Part shown: piece after piece, positions 15,024 to 24,099 of the stretch
How the letters are laid out: each line of letters begins with the position of its first letter
Numbering within the stretch: the first letter of the stretch is position 1
NCBI RefSeq assembly: GCF_039962255.1
Contig: NZ_JAMPKY010000005.1
Span: 1 to 64,000 of the forward strand
Direction: 5' to 3'
DNA length: 64,000 nucleotides
From: Leptolyngbya subtilissima AS-A7
GTDB lineage: Bacteria; Cyanobacteriota; Cyanobacteriia; Phormidesmidales; Phormidesmidaceae
The notes under the pieces: model-generated
Databases searched by the model: none
Told to the model about the DNA's origin: nothing
Seen by the model: only the letters and a program-made list of their open reading frames with translations
Made by a program: the position numbers and the translations under genes

Positions 15024-16199
15024 CTACTTGAGCCAACCTTTGAGGCGGGCAGCCACCTGGGGCCGCCGCAGCTTGCGCATAGCTTTGGTTTGAATCTGGC
15101 GCACCCGCTCTCGGGAGAGGTTGAAGATGCCGCCCACCTCTTCTAGCGTGTGAGTCTCGCCAGTCGCCAGCCCATAGCGCAGCGTAATGATATCTTTTTC
15201 GCGTTCGGTCAGCACCTCGCCCAGCACGCTGGTAATTTCTTGGCGCATCATGTTTTCGCTAATTTTAGACTCCGGTGTCTGGGTGCTGCTGTCTTCGAGC
15301 AGCTCCATCAATTCGGTGTCTTCGCCTTTACCAACGCGGTGGTTTAAGGAGAGCGATCGCCGCCGCACCTGCTGCAAACTTCTCAATTGATCAACCGTCA
15401 CATCGAGGGCATCAGCCAGTTCTTGCTCGCTGGGGTTGCGCTGCAAATCGCGCCGCAGATCGCGGTGAGCTTTCTTCAGCTTGTTCAACTTTTCCACAAT
15501 GTGGATCGGCAGGCGAATCGTGCGGGCATCGTTGGCGATGGTGCGAGTAATGCCCTGGCGAATCCACCAGTAGGCGTAGGTCGAAAATTTGTAGCCCTTG
15601 TCGGGATCAAATTTTTCGGTGGCTCGGTTTAATCCCAGCGCTCCTTCTTGAATTAAATCGAGAAAAGGCACTCCTCGGTTTAAATAGCGCTTGGCGATCG
15701 ACACCACCAACCGCAGGTTAGAGCGAATCATTCTTCGCTTGGCAGTTCTACCTTCGTGGAGCTTTTGGGTGAACTCCGCTTCGCTGATCTTTAGTTTCTC
15801 AACTAGTTCTTGTCGGTTGGGTTTACGACCCAACTCTTTTTGCAATTTTTCACTGGCGGCTTCGACCTTAGATAAGAAGCGTACCTGCCGGGCAAGCTCA
15901 ATTTCTTCACTCGGCTTTAGCAGCGGGTAGCGCGCCATTTCCTTAAAGAAAGCCCCAACGGCATCGTCGGTAATGGTTTTGCTATAGCCCGACAGCCCCA
16001 TCTCTGACATGGCCTCTGACTGAGAAAACTTTGCCAGAACCTCCCGATCTTCGTCCCAGGCCGTAAGGTCTGGGGTGATTTGGCTATCAGCGGCAGACAC
16101 CTTTTCTGCCACTCGATTTAAGTCGGTGTCGAACCCATCCATGGATTCATCGGCCCAAGCAATAGAACTGTCTCTGTCGGAGTTATATGTAGTGGCCAT
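15024..16199 (-). CDS. Group 2 sigma-70 RNA polymerase sigma factor (SigB/C/D/E type)
   Basis: This 391-residue sigma factor has region 1.2 (AVGAFFKEMARYPLLKPSEE, about 80-100), regions 2.1-2.4 (NLRLVVSIAKRYLNRG, DLIQEGALGLNRA, YAYWWIRQGITRTIA), region 3 and region 4.2 helix-turn-helix (TLEEVGGIFNLSRERVRQIQ). The 2.4 and 4.2 sequences match the -10 and -35 recognition of the housekeeping class. However, region 1.2 differs from the SigA form (YLQEIGRIRLL) and the N-terminus is short and acidic, so I place it among the non-essential group 2 factors that respond to stress, carbon/nitrogen or circadian state. The exact member (SigC is possible) is not certain. It is divergent from priA. Confidence 0.9.
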   Translation of the reverse strand: MATTYNSDRDSSIAWADESMDGFDTDLNRVAEKVSAADSQITPDLTAWDEDREVLAKFSQSEAMSEMGLSGYSKTITDDAVGAFFKEMARYPLLKPSEEIELARQVRFLSKVEAASEKLQKELGRKPNRQELVEKLKISEAEFTQKLHEGRTAKRRMIRSNLRLVVSIAKRYLNRGVPFLDLIQEGALGLNRATEKFDPDKGYKFSTYAYWWIRQGITRTIANDARTIRLPIHIVEKLNKLKKAHRDLRRDLQRNPSEQELADALDVTVDQLRSLQQVRRRSLSLNHRVGKGEDTELMELLEDSSTQTPESKISENMMRQEITSVLGEVLTEREKDIITLRYGLATGETHTLEEVGGIFNLSRERVRQIQTKAMRKLRRPQVAARLKGWLK

Positions 16200-16864
16200 G
16201 GGGTAAATAAAACTGTATACCTACGGGTCGAAGCATGCAGATTGAAGGCATGTATATTCGGGTTGCCTTGCCAATGGCAACCCCTGACAAAACGCTTGAT
16301 CCCGGAACTGGATCTTTAGACTTATTTTGTGAGTCCACAATACGGATTATTTTGTGAATTCCCAGGCAATGTAACATTTCTTTGGCAACTTGCGTAGTGT
16401 AACAGCCAATCCAAAAAATGGACCGAAAATTTAAGGGTAACCTCCAGGATTTTTTGCTATCCTCGGACACTTTGCCTTGTTATTGATTGCCATCTAGGGA
16501 TAGAGATAGGTATCCAGGGTTGGGGCAGATTGCTGTTGATCTGGGTTTAGAGATCTATATTTTTTCTTCTATATGGTTTGGCTCCGTTTTCAACAGATTG
16601 TGGAAAACTTTCCACAATCTGTTGAAAACTTTCCACAGATTGCATTCTGTTAAAAACTAACGGGCTTGAGTGTTTAAACCCGATTCGAGTCTGGCTGAGG
16701 ATTGTGATCTGTAGGGAGGCTAATCGATACCAACCTGAATTGGGGATAGACAGCGCTGAGTGCTGAGGCTATTCACGCTATCGCCAATCTTGAATGGTGG
16801 ATTGCGTCTGCCAGTACTGTTGCCTCAAGCGGCGCGGTCACACCCCAAAATGAGATGTCGTTGA
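16200..16864. other. Divergent intergenic region between sigma factor and priA, 665 bp
   Basis: This long non-coding gap must contain promoters for both the sigma factor (minus) and priA (plus). Its most notable content is the inverted/direct repeat of TTTCCACA motifs at 16591-16636. I saw no small gene in it that I could support. Confidence 0.5.
16591..16636. promoter_or_regulatory. Perfect 16-bp inverted repeat with three DnaA-box-like TTTCCACA motifs
   Basis: CAACAGATTGTGGAAA (16591-16606) and TTTCCACAATCTGTTG (16609-16624) are perfect inverted copies separated by 2 bp. The segment GAAAACTTTCCACA recurs with a 21-bp period starting at 16603 and 16624. Thus three near-TTTTCCACA boxes lie within about 40 bp, two in direct and one in inverted orientation. 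Cyanobacterial DnaA boxes resemble TTTTCCACA, and the next gene is priA. This may be a DnaA-binding cluster or an operator for a dimeric regulator; a T-run is missing, so it is not a typical terminator. Confidence 0.5.
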
Positions 16865-19582
16865 TTGGGGGAAAGGTTGTTAATCAGTCTTCAGTCAGCT
16901 GGTCAAACAACCTCTTACACTGGCAGAGGTAACGTAGGTGGTGTAAAACACGTGGGCCTTGGTGAGAGTGGACCCCAGCCTCAGTGGGTCAACGTTTTGG
17001 TGGACTATGGCGGCCAGCCCGCAGAATATACCTATGTAGTGCCTGCTTCGCTAGAGGTACAGGTGGGTGACATATTAACGGTGCCCTTTCGTCATCAAAG
17101 CATTGGCGCGATCGCCCTTTCCCTTTCCCTAACTCCTCCAGCCAACTTGGTGGCCCACCAGATTAGATCTGTAGAGGGCGTGGTTGAACAGCGGTTTTTC
17201 GCCCCGCCCTACTGGGTGTTGTTGCAGCGGGTGGCTCACTACTACCAAGTGCCGCTGATGCAGGTGCTCAAGACAGCGCTGCCGCCAGGGCTGCTAGCCA
17301 AATCCCAGCGACGGCTGCGGCTGCGGCGCGATCGCCTGCCCCAGATCCCCTTAGCGCCAGGGCTGAAGGAGCTAGTGGAGGATCTCCAGCGATCGCCCAC
17401 GGGAGACTACACCTGGCCCTATCTACAAAAACGCGGCCACAGCTATCGAACCCTGCAACAGCTTATCCAGTTGGGTTGGGCCGAGTCTTACTTGGCACCA
17501 CCCCAGCCGCCCCAAGCCAAGCGCCGCCAGGCAGTTACCCTGGTCTGCGGCGACACCCTACCCTCCGCTTTGACGGCCCGTCAGCAAGACATCATTGCTA
17601 CACTGCGCCGTCAGGGTAGCGATCTGTGGCTGAGCGATGCTTTGCAACTGTGCCAAACCACCAGTCCTACTCTGAGGCGATTGGCCCAGATGGGCTGCTT
17701 GGTGATCGAGCCGCGCGAGCAGCTGCGGACTGAAACTGGGCCAGCGCTGCTGCCCGATCAGCCCAAGCCCCTTACCCACTATCAGGCTCAGGTGCTCGCT
17801 CCTATTAATAAGAGTCAGCAAGGGAGTCAGTTTTTACTGCATGGGGTAACGGGGTCGGGGAAGACCGAGGTGTATTTGCAGGCGATCGCCCCTCGCCTTG
17901 CCGCTGGGCAGTCGGCCCTGGTGCTGGTGCCCGAGATTGGCCTCACTCCCCAGCTCACCGATCGCTTTCGCCGTCGCTTTGGCGCTCAGGTGTGGGTCTA
18001 CCACAGCAATCTAGCCGATGGCGAACGCTACGACACCTGGCGGCAGAGCCTCAGGCCGTCTAAACCACTAGTGATTGTAGGCACCCGTTCTGCCATCTTT
18101 ATGCCCCTGCCCAACCTGGGCCTGATCATTCTCGACGAAGAACACGACAGCAGCTACAAGCAAGACGTGCCCCCCTGCTACCACGCTCGCACCGTCGCCC
18201 GTTGGCGAGCTGAGTTGGAAAACTGCCCCCTGGTGCTCGGTTCCGCTACGCCCTCCCTCGATACCTGGGTGCAGTGTCAGGGGTTGGGCGAGGAGATGTT
18301 AGACGCAGCGATGCCAATAGATCGGGAAATGGCCGTATCCCGAACGAAGACGCTAGATGACCGCCAAATTTCAACCTTGGCAGGTGTTGAAACTTCGATT
18401 GCCTCCAACTTTGGCGGGCTTGGAGAGCGCTCTGCCTTAGCATCCAGTCAGACTATGCGCGCCGCCAACTCTCAACGAAAAGAATCCCTGCCCTGGACAT
18501 ATCTTTCGCTGCCGGAGCGGGTGCAGGCCCAGCCGCTGCCCACTGTAAACGTTGTGGATATGCGCGACGAGCTACAAGACGGCAACCGCAGCATTCTCAG
18601 CCGATCGCTACAAACCGCTTTGGCCACCATGAAAGCCGAGGGCAACCAGGGATTGTTGTTCATTCATCGGCGGGGGCACAGCAGTTTTGTGTCGTGCCGC
18701 AGCTGTGGCTATGTGATGATGTGCCCCCACTGCGATGTGTCGCTGTCGTACCACCAGCCAGGGGCAAACAGCGCCATGACTCTGCGCTGCCACTACTGCA
18801 ACTATAGCCAGAACCATCCCAAACACTGCCCGGCCTGTAGCTCACCCTACCTCAAACACTTTGGCAGCGGCACCCAGCGGGTAGTTAATGCTCTGGCTGA
18901 AACCTTTCCAGAGCTCAGCTGCATTCGCTTCGACAGCGACACTACCCGTACCAAAGGGGCTCACCGCGCGCTGCTGACTCGCTTTGCCGAGGGTGGAGCC
19001 GATCTGCTGGTGGGTACCCAAATGCTGACTAAGGGCATCGATCTGCCCCAGGTTACCCTGGTGGGCATCATTGCCGCCGACGGACTCCTATATATGAATG
19101 ATTATTGGGCCAGCGAGCGAGCGCTGCAAATGCTAATTCAGGTGGCGGGGCGGGCGGGGCGCGGCACCCAGCCAGGGCAGGTCTTTTTACAGACCTATAC
19201 CCCCGACCATCCGGTGGTAGAAGCGGTTACCCGCCATGCTTATGAGGGCTTTATCGCCGCTGAGTGGACGCAGCGACAGTTATTGCAGTACCCGCCTGCC
19301 GGGCAGATGGTGCTACTGCGGCTCAGCAGTACCGATCCTGACGCAGTGCAACAAACGGCTGAAATCCTCGCTCAGCATGTGACTCAGATGCTGGCCGGGT
19401 CGTCTTATCAACTGCTGGGACCAGCCCCAGCACCAATTCCGCGAGTTGCCCGTCGCTACCGCTGGCATCTAGTCGTCAAAGGCCCCCTGCATGAGCCTTT
19501 ACCTAACCTACAAGACCTGAAACGCCATTGCCCCAGCCAAGTGAGTCTCACTATTGATGTCGATCCGCTAAATTTGGCTTAA
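16865..19582 (+). CDS. priA: Primosomal protein N' (replication restart helicase PriA)
   Basis: This superfamily 2 3'-5' DNA helicase reloads the replisome at stalled forks. Visible are the N-terminal DNA-binding domain (WVNVLVDYGG, VGDILTVPF), Walker A (GVTGSGKTEVY, about residue 327), the DEEH box (LDEEHDSSYKQD), and eight cysteines of the paired zinc sites (CRSCGY, CPHCD, CHYC, CPAC). A C-terminal helicase core follows (GTQMLTKGIDLPQV, QVAGRAGRG). At 905 residues it is longer than E. coli PriA (732), partly from an insert of about 65 residues between GSATPSLDTW and YLSLPERVQ. The frame opens with a TTG at 16865; a GTG at 16952 just before the conserved region is an equally plausible start. 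Confidence 0.95.
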   Translation: MGERLLISLQSAGQTTSYTGRGNVGGVKHVGLGESGPQPQWVNVLVDYGGQPAEYTYVVPASLEVQVGDILTVPFRHQSIGAIALSLSLTPPANLVAHQIRSVEGVVEQRFFAPPYWVLLQRVAHYYQVPLMQVLKTALPPGLLAKSQRRLRLRRDRLPQIPLAPGLKELVEDLQRSPTGDYTWPYLQKRGHSYRTLQQLIQLGWAESYLAPPQPPQAKRRQAVTLVCGDTLPSALTARQQDIIATLRRQGSDLWLSDALQLCQTTSPTLRRLAQMGCLVIEPREQLRTETGPALLPDQPKPLTHYQAQVLAPINKSQQGSQFLLHGVTGSGKTEVYLQAIAPRLAAGQSALVLVPEIGLTPQLTDRFRRRFGAQVWVYHSNLADGERYDTWRQSLRPSKPLVIVGTRSAIFMPLPNLGLIILDEEHDSSYKQDVPPCYHARTVARWRAELENCPLVLGSATPSLDTWVQCQGLGEEMLDAAMPIDREMAVSRTKTLDDRQISTLAGVETSIASNFGGLGERSALASSQTMRAANSQRKESLPWTYLSLPERVQAQPLPTVNVVDMRDELQDGNRSILSRSLQTALATMKAEGNQGLLFIHRRGHSSFVSCRSCGYVMMCPHCDVSLSYHQPGANSAMTLRCHYCNYSQNHPKHCPACSSPYLKHFGSGTQRVVNALAETFPELSCIRFDSDTTRTKGAHRALLTRFAEGGADLLVGTQMLTKGIDLPQVTLVGIIAADGLLYMNDYWASERALQMLIQVAGRAGRGTQPGQVFLQTYTPDHPVVEAVTRHAYEGFIAAEWTQRQLLQYPPAGQMVLLRLSSTDPDAVQQTAEILAQHVTQMLAGSSYQLLGPAPAPIPRVARRYRWHLVVKGPLHEPLPNLQDLKRHCPSQVSLTIDVDPLNLA

Positions 19583-20162
19583 ATTTAGTCTTTCAAGGAT
19601 CCCAAAAGATATTTTCTGCTGAGAACTTTGTTACCATTGCTAACCCCTGTAACGACGGGTAACGATACGTCAAACGCCTTTGCAGGCCCCTTTGGCTGTG
19701 ATAGTTTAGATATATCGAAAACAACTGAATACCCCGCAAGCCTAACTCGGTTAACAGCCTTTACGAGCTGGTGCTTTAGTTAGTAACAAACTCAAATTCG
19801 CTTCAAAACAATCCTTCTAGAGGTGGTCATTCTTGACCTTAACCTACCCTAACTGCCGGTCAGGCAACGGATTGTGAAAAGCAACTGTAGTTTAGCGAGA
19901 TTGCCCATTCTGTTGATTTTTTGTCCATTCTTGAGGTGTTTAACTCAGTTAAGCAGCTTGTTTCAGCCACGGCAGCCCTTAAGCTTGTCTGGCCAACCCC
20001 ATGAAAAAGACTTAACGGAGAGTGGCCAAGATGGTCACTCTTCAGTTTTTTAAAGGGTATTGCTGCGATTGCTTTCCCTCTAAAATCCTGACGCATTCAA
20101 AAGAACTAAAAAGTGCAGTTCTTTCCCTAAAATTTTCCCGTCTCGCCGTTATCGATGCGTTT
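19583..20162 (+). other. Intergenic region, 580 bp, between priA and coaX
   Basis: The two genes run in the same direction. The gap is AT-richer than its surroundings, with a GTAACG-type direct repeat near 19648-19665 (CTGTAACGACGGGTAACGAT). The coaX frame remains open upstream to 20022, but that extension has no family similarity. I found no RNA gene or clear terminator. Confidence 0.4.
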
Positions 20163-21023
20163 ATGGGTACAGGTCGTCAATCTTTTTGGCTAGCTTTGAT
20201 CATTGGCAACAGCCGCTGGCATTGGGCTGCCTTTGCAGATGATGGTCACGATTCGGGGGTAGGCGATCGCTGGCTAGGGTCGTGGCACACCGCTCACCTA
20301 TCAGAATCCCAGGTGAATACGCTCTATCAAGGCCATTTTGCGCTCTCGGCTTGGCAGCAGTTGGGGATTGAGACCGCTCTTCCCTCTAACGCAGACAACG
20401 GGAACCAAGGGCTGGGGGAGCATCCCGAAATTTGGCTGGCTTCCGTCGTCGATGCGCCCCTAACTTGGCTGTTGGACTATCCCAACATTTACCCGATCAA
20501 AACTGAACAGGTGCCGCTGCAAAACACCTACGCCACCTTTGGGGTAGATCGCGCTCTAGCGCTGGTGGGTGCAGGGGATGTCTGGGGCTGGCCGGCGCTG
20601 GTAGTTGACTGCGGTACGGCTCTAACCTTTACCGCTGGAGTCGAGCAACGTCTGATCGGGGGCGCAATCTTGCCGGGGTTGCGATCGCAATTTCGAGCCC
20701 TCCATACTCATACCGATCGGCTGCCAGCACTAGAGTTTAATCCTGAGATTTGGCCCCAGCGTTGGGCAACCAACACGGCTGAGGCGATCGCTAGCGGCAT
20801 TTTGCACACCCAGCTAGCGGGAATTCGCGATTTCATTCAAGCTTGGCAGACTGACTGGCCCCAGGGCGCGGTCGTGCTAACGGGGGGAGATAGCGCGGCT
20901 GTCTATCACGCCATGAAAAAGCAGACCCCGCCCCTGACCCAGCAAGTCAGGGTAGACCCAGACCTGGGATTTTGGGGATTGAGGGTCTGCCGTCAGCAGC
21001 TCAAGCAATTGGAGACGCTATAG
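20163..21023 (+). CDS. coaX: Type III pantothenate kinase
   Basis: This 286-residue acetate/sugar-kinase-fold enzyme phosphorylates pantothenate in the first step of coenzyme A synthesis. Motifs in order are the P-loop strand (LALIIGNSRWHW), GVDRALALVGAG (GxDR, pantothenate binding), DCGTALTF (phosphate binding) and GGAILPGL. The first strand has Ile where many bacterial CoaX have the catalytic Asp (DxGN). I recall that cyanobacterial members often show this change, so it may not mean loss of function. I chose ATG 20163 because it gives the normal length. The 3' end overlaps the convergent M48 protease gene by 6 bp. Confidence 0.9.
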   Translation: MGTGRQSFWLALIIGNSRWHWAAFADDGHDSGVGDRWLGSWHTAHLSESQVNTLYQGHFALSAWQQLGIETALPSNADNGNQGLGEHPEIWLASVVDAPLTWLLDYPNIYPIKTEQVPLQNTYATFGVDRALALVGAGDVWGWPALVVDCGTALTFTAGVEQRLIGGAILPGLRSQFRALHTHTDRLPALEFNPEIWPQRWATNTAEAIASGILHTQLAGIRDFIQAWQTDWPQGAVVLTGGDSAAVYHAMKKQTPPLTQQVRVDPDLGFWGLRVCRQQLKQLETL

Positions 21024-21869
21024 ACCGCGAATGCGATTGCGGTAGGCGTTGGCATCGGTGCCCACCCCATTGTTGGGATAGGTGCCACTGCTGTTCATAC
21101 TTTGCAGGTTGCTTACCCGGTTGCCGGGGTTGGGGTGGGAACTCAAAAACTCAGCCGAAGACCCACCCTCTAGCTTTTGCATAAAGGTGATAAAACCCCT
21201 AGTGTCATAGCCCGCCCGGCCCAGGTTGTTAAATCCACGGCGATCGGCGTCATACTCAGCCTCGCGGCTATTAGGTAGCTGTAGGGCAAGCTGTACCCCA
21301 ATGTTCACCAGGGCATCTTGACGCACTTCTAGGGCACCGGCCACACCACTGGCTAGCGCCTGCTGTCGCATCTGGCCAATGGCGTGGCGTCCAGTGATGT
21401 GGCCAATTTCGTGGGCCATTACACCAGCTAGCTCAGCTTCATTAGCTGCCGCCTTAATTAGTCCGGTTTGAATGTAGACAAAGCCGCCAGCAGTGGCGAA
21501 GGCGTTGACGCCGTCGTCATCTACCACCTGAAACGTGTAGGGTATGTTGGGGCGATCGCTATTTGTCGCCAGGCGCTGACCAATTTCATTTATATAAGCA
21601 TTAACGCCCGAGTTGCGGTTGTAAACCCGTACCCCCGCCTGGGCCTTGAGTTGGCGGTCAATTTGGCCGCCTAGGTTGACTTCATCCTGGTCAGACAGGT
21701 TGCCCAGCTGCACATAGCGAATGCCCTGAAAAATCAGGTCAAAAATGCCGGCCTGGGACGCAGTGGGAGTCGATAGGCCAATGGTGATCGCCATGACGGC
21801 GGCCAGTAAGCCATACAGCCCGCGGCGCAAAAAAGAATTTTTTGTCAGTTGCGTGAGAGGAGTAAGCAT
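21018..21869 (-). CDS. M48 family metallopeptidase, exported
   Basis: This zinc endopeptidase is about 283 residues long. It starts at ATG 21869 with a basic N-region and a hydrophobic signal (GLYGLLAAVMAITIGL) ending at ASQA. The catalytic site is MAHEIGHITGRHA (HExxH), with the third zinc ligand Glu in NSREAEYDADRRG, typical of the M48 / BepA-YcaL group. A repeat-like C-terminus (SHPNPGNRVSNLQ) is also typical of the group. It probably works in the periplasm in envelope protein quality control. There are no TPR repeats, so it is shorter than BepA. The stop overlaps the coaX stop. Confidence 0.93.
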   Translation of the reverse strand: MLTPLTQLTKNSFLRRGLYGLLAAVMAITIGLSTPTASQAGIFDLIFQGIRYVQLGNLSDQDEVNLGGQIDRQLKAQAGVRVYNRNSGVNAYINEIGQRLATNSDRPNIPYTFQVVDDDGVNAFATAGGFVYIQTGLIKAAANEAELAGVMAHEIGHITGRHAIGQMRQQALASGVAGALEVRQDALVNIGVQLALQLPNSREAEYDADRRGFNNLGRAGYDTRGFITFMQKLEGGSSAEFLSSHPNPGNRVSNLQSMNSSGTYPNNGVGTDANAYRNRIRGL

Positions 21870-22110
21870 AGGAGTGCCCCAAGTACCGCTGAGGTACAGA
21901 ACTATATCCATCTTGCCCCGCTACGCGTCTGGCGACCACAGCTAGTGGTCAGTAATAAATTTGGCTTCGCTATCCTATGGGCACTAGGTACAGGTGCGAT
22001 CGCGCAAGGGCAAGCTCACGCCTCAAACGAGCCACCCTGTGGTTCAATGGGATCGACATTCTCCTTTATTAAAACCACTCACCTTTTCCCTCTGCGAGGG
22101 CACCCTAGCC

Positions 22111-22647
22111 ATGACCCTACTCGACGCTAAAGGCCGCCTGTTCGGCAAAGTCAGCATTTTAGATGTTGCGGCGGCGCTTATTATATTGATGGTCCTGTTT
22201 GGTATTTTTCTATATCCGGGCACCTCAGGGTCAGTGGCGCAGGTCGGTGCAACCACCAAGCCAGTGGAAGTAGACGTCATGGTGCGTGGTCTCTCCTCCT
22301 CTGACCCCAAACGGCTATTTGCAGCCATTAAGAATTCTGAAACTACGAACATCATCATTCGCAACCAGCCCTATGGCCAGGTCAAGATTAAAAACGCGGT
22401 GCTGCTGCCTCGCAGTACTACTGTGCCCCAGCCCGATGGCACGGTCAAAGCCCTGCCCGACCCTCGCCCTGAGTTGAACTACACACTGGACATGCTCATC
22501 ACCCTCGAAGACGATGCCCAAATTACCGATACCGGGCCAGTGTTTGGCAACAGCAAGGTCAAAGTAGGTACTCCGATTGAGCTGGATGGCGATCTCTACA
22601 ATTTCAACGCCAGCACCGTGGATGTCCGGGTTTTAGAAAACAGCTAG
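22111..22647 (+). CDS. DUF4330 domain-containing membrane protein
   Basis: This 178-residue cyanobacterial protein begins MTLLDAKGRLFGKVSILD, the DUF4330 signature, followed by one membrane span (VAAALIILMVLFGIFLY, about 20-36). The rest is a predicted extracytoplasmic beta-rich domain (VEVDVMVRGLSSSDPK, VLLPRSTTVPQPDG, VKVGTPIELDGDLYNF). The ATG at 22111 is chosen from the family N-terminus; the open frame extends upstream to 21994 without similarity. The function is unknown. The layout (one short N-terminal anchor, then a single domain) resembles proteins that attach to envelope transport complexes, but that is only an analogy. Confidence 0.85.
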   Translation: MTLLDAKGRLFGKVSILDVAAALIILMVLFGIFLYPGTSGSVAQVGATTKPVEVDVMVRGLSSSDPKRLFAAIKNSETTNIIIRNQPYGQVKIKNAVLLPRSTTVPQPDGTVKALPDPRPELNYTLDMLITLEDDAQITDTGPVFGNSKVKVGTPIELDGDLYNFNASTVDVRVLENS

Positions 22648-22693
22648 GCTAGCCGCTGTCTTACGTTCTTGATTTCCCCTCAGTTGCTTAAAC

Positions 22694-22740
22694 AAGACCA
22701 GTCGAGGGGCCAAGCGGAGATGCATCTCTGCCCAGGTCTT
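22694..22740 (+). ncRNA. Structured leader or small RNA candidate upstream of bioB
   Basis: AAGACC (22694-22699) can pair with GGTCTT (22735-22740), enclosing a second stem GCGGAGAT/ATCTCTGC (22714-22731, one G-U pair). The element sits between DUF4330 and bioB, about 120 bp before the bioB start. It does not match riboswitch consensus sequences that I know (TPP, cobalamin, SAM). It may be a terminator-like hairpin or a leader structure. Confidence 0.3.
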
Positions 22741-22861
22741 ACTGAGATTCTGCGCCTCCTGAGTTTGGGGAGAAATGGTCGCCCTCATACCCGGAAAGCT
22801 ATGGGGATCTAATCTGAGACAATAGAAACCTTAATTCTCCCCAACCACTTACCTCACCGCT

Positions 22862-23908
22862 ATGACTGCCACTTCTACTGTGACTTCCCGTGTCAATTGG
22901 CAAACTCTGGCAGACCAGGCTTTAGCTGGTGAGGTGCTGAGTCGAGAGCAGGCTGACGCCGTCCTCACCGCCCCTGACACAGAGCTGCTCGATCAACTGG
23001 CGGCAGCCTACCGAGTGCGGCGACATTACTGGGGCAACCGGGTAAGGCTGCACTTTTTGCTCAATGCCCAAAGCGGCTTGTGCCCCGAAGACTGTCACTA
23101 CTGCTCGCAGTCGAAAATCTCTGCTGCCGAAATCGAAAAATATCCCTTTATGGCCCAGGAGAAAATCCTGGCGGCGGCTGAGCGGGCCAATACGCTAAAG
23201 GCCGGTACGTTTTGCATGGTGATTTCGGGGCGATCGCCTTCCGATCGCGTCTTTGGTGAAGTGCTCGACGCGGTGCGTCAGGTCAAAGAACGCTACCCCA
23301 TGAAAATCTGTGCCTGCCTCGGCCTGCTCGATGAAACCCAAACCCAGCAGTTGGCGGCGGCGGGAGTTGATCGAGTGAACCACAATCTCAACACTAGCGA
23401 AGCTAACTACGGCGAGATCTGCACCACCCACACCTTTGATGACCGGGTGAATACTATTCAGGCGGTGCAGTCGGCGGGCATGACCACCTGCTCTGGGGGC
23501 ATCTTTGGCCTGGGCGAGTCGAATGACGACATTATCGACATGGCCCTGGCACTACGGCGGTTGGAGGTGACCAGCGTGCCGCTGAATTTTCTGATTCCCA
23601 TTGAGGGCACACCTTTCGAGGGTCGCCATGAGCTAAACCCGCGTCAGTGTCTGCGGATTTTGTGTCTCTACCGACTGCTGCTGCCCTCCCAAGAAATTCG
23701 CATTGCCGGTGGCAGAGAAGTGCAGCTGCGGCAGCTTCAGCCCCTAGGCCTCTATGCCGCCAACTCAATTTTTGTGGGCGATTACTTAACGACACCTGGG
23801 CAAGCCGCTCAGGCTGACTACGCCATGATTCGCGATGCTGGGTTTGTGCTCGAAGGCCCTGACGGCGAGGCCATGGAGCTGCCAGAAGCAGTCTTCGCAG
23901 TCCCGTAG
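22862..23908 (+). CDS. bioB: Biotin synthase
   Basis: This 348-residue radical SAM enzyme inserts sulfur into dethiobiotin in the last step of biotin synthesis. The SAM cluster motif [11 protein letters not shown] is near residues 74-84, and the auxiliary 2Fe-2S ligands include the Cys of AGTFCMV, the Cys pair region KICACLG and the Arg of [18 protein letters not shown]-like [13 protein letters not shown] and GLGES are also family-specific. The upstream gap carries a structured element that could regulate it. bioF is in the same window at 56084 but not linked in an operon, so the biotin pathway is dispersed here. Confidence 0.97.
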   Translation: MTATSTVTSRVNWQTLADQALAGEVLSREQADAVLTAPDTELLDQLAAAYRVRRHYWGNRVRLHFLLNAQSGLCPEDCHYCSQSKISAAEIEKYPFMAQEKILAAAERANTLKAGTFCMVISGRSPSDRVFGEVLDAVRQVKERYPMKICACLGLLDETQTQQLAAAGVDRVNHNLNTSEANYGEICTTHTFDDRVNTIQAVQSAGMTTCSGGIFGLGESNDDIIDMALALRRLEVTSVPLNFLIPIEGTPFEGRHELNPRQCLRILCLYRLLLPSQEIRIAGGREVQLRQLQPLGLYAANSIFVGDYLTTPGQAAQADYAMIRDAGFVLEGPDGEAMELPEAVFAVP

Positions 23909-23926
23909 GGTGGGCACTGCTCACCA
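23905..23926. repeat. Short palindromic repeat overlapping the bioB stop
   Basis: GTAGGGTGGGCACTGCTCAC lies at the bioB 3' end and includes part of the stop codon. It is related to the copy between folB and lipA (14424-14443). Confidence 0.45.
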
Positions 23927-24099
23927 TCCTGACGTGGACCGATGAAATTCTACTCAACCGAGCACAGACTGGGGGCTGGGGGCCAAAGCTCATACAGGCA
24001 ATACTCCTTTTCAACAAGGAAACAACCGTGCCTGCTGAGAGTGAGTAGATAGCGCGGCACCCAACCGATGGCTTCGGTGGGTGGATAGTTTGAAAAACC

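Noticed and set aside
16591-16624. Terminator for an upstream gene
   Set aside because: The inverted repeat is perfect, but it lies in a divergent region where no transcript ends and there is no T-run, so I favour a protein-binding site.
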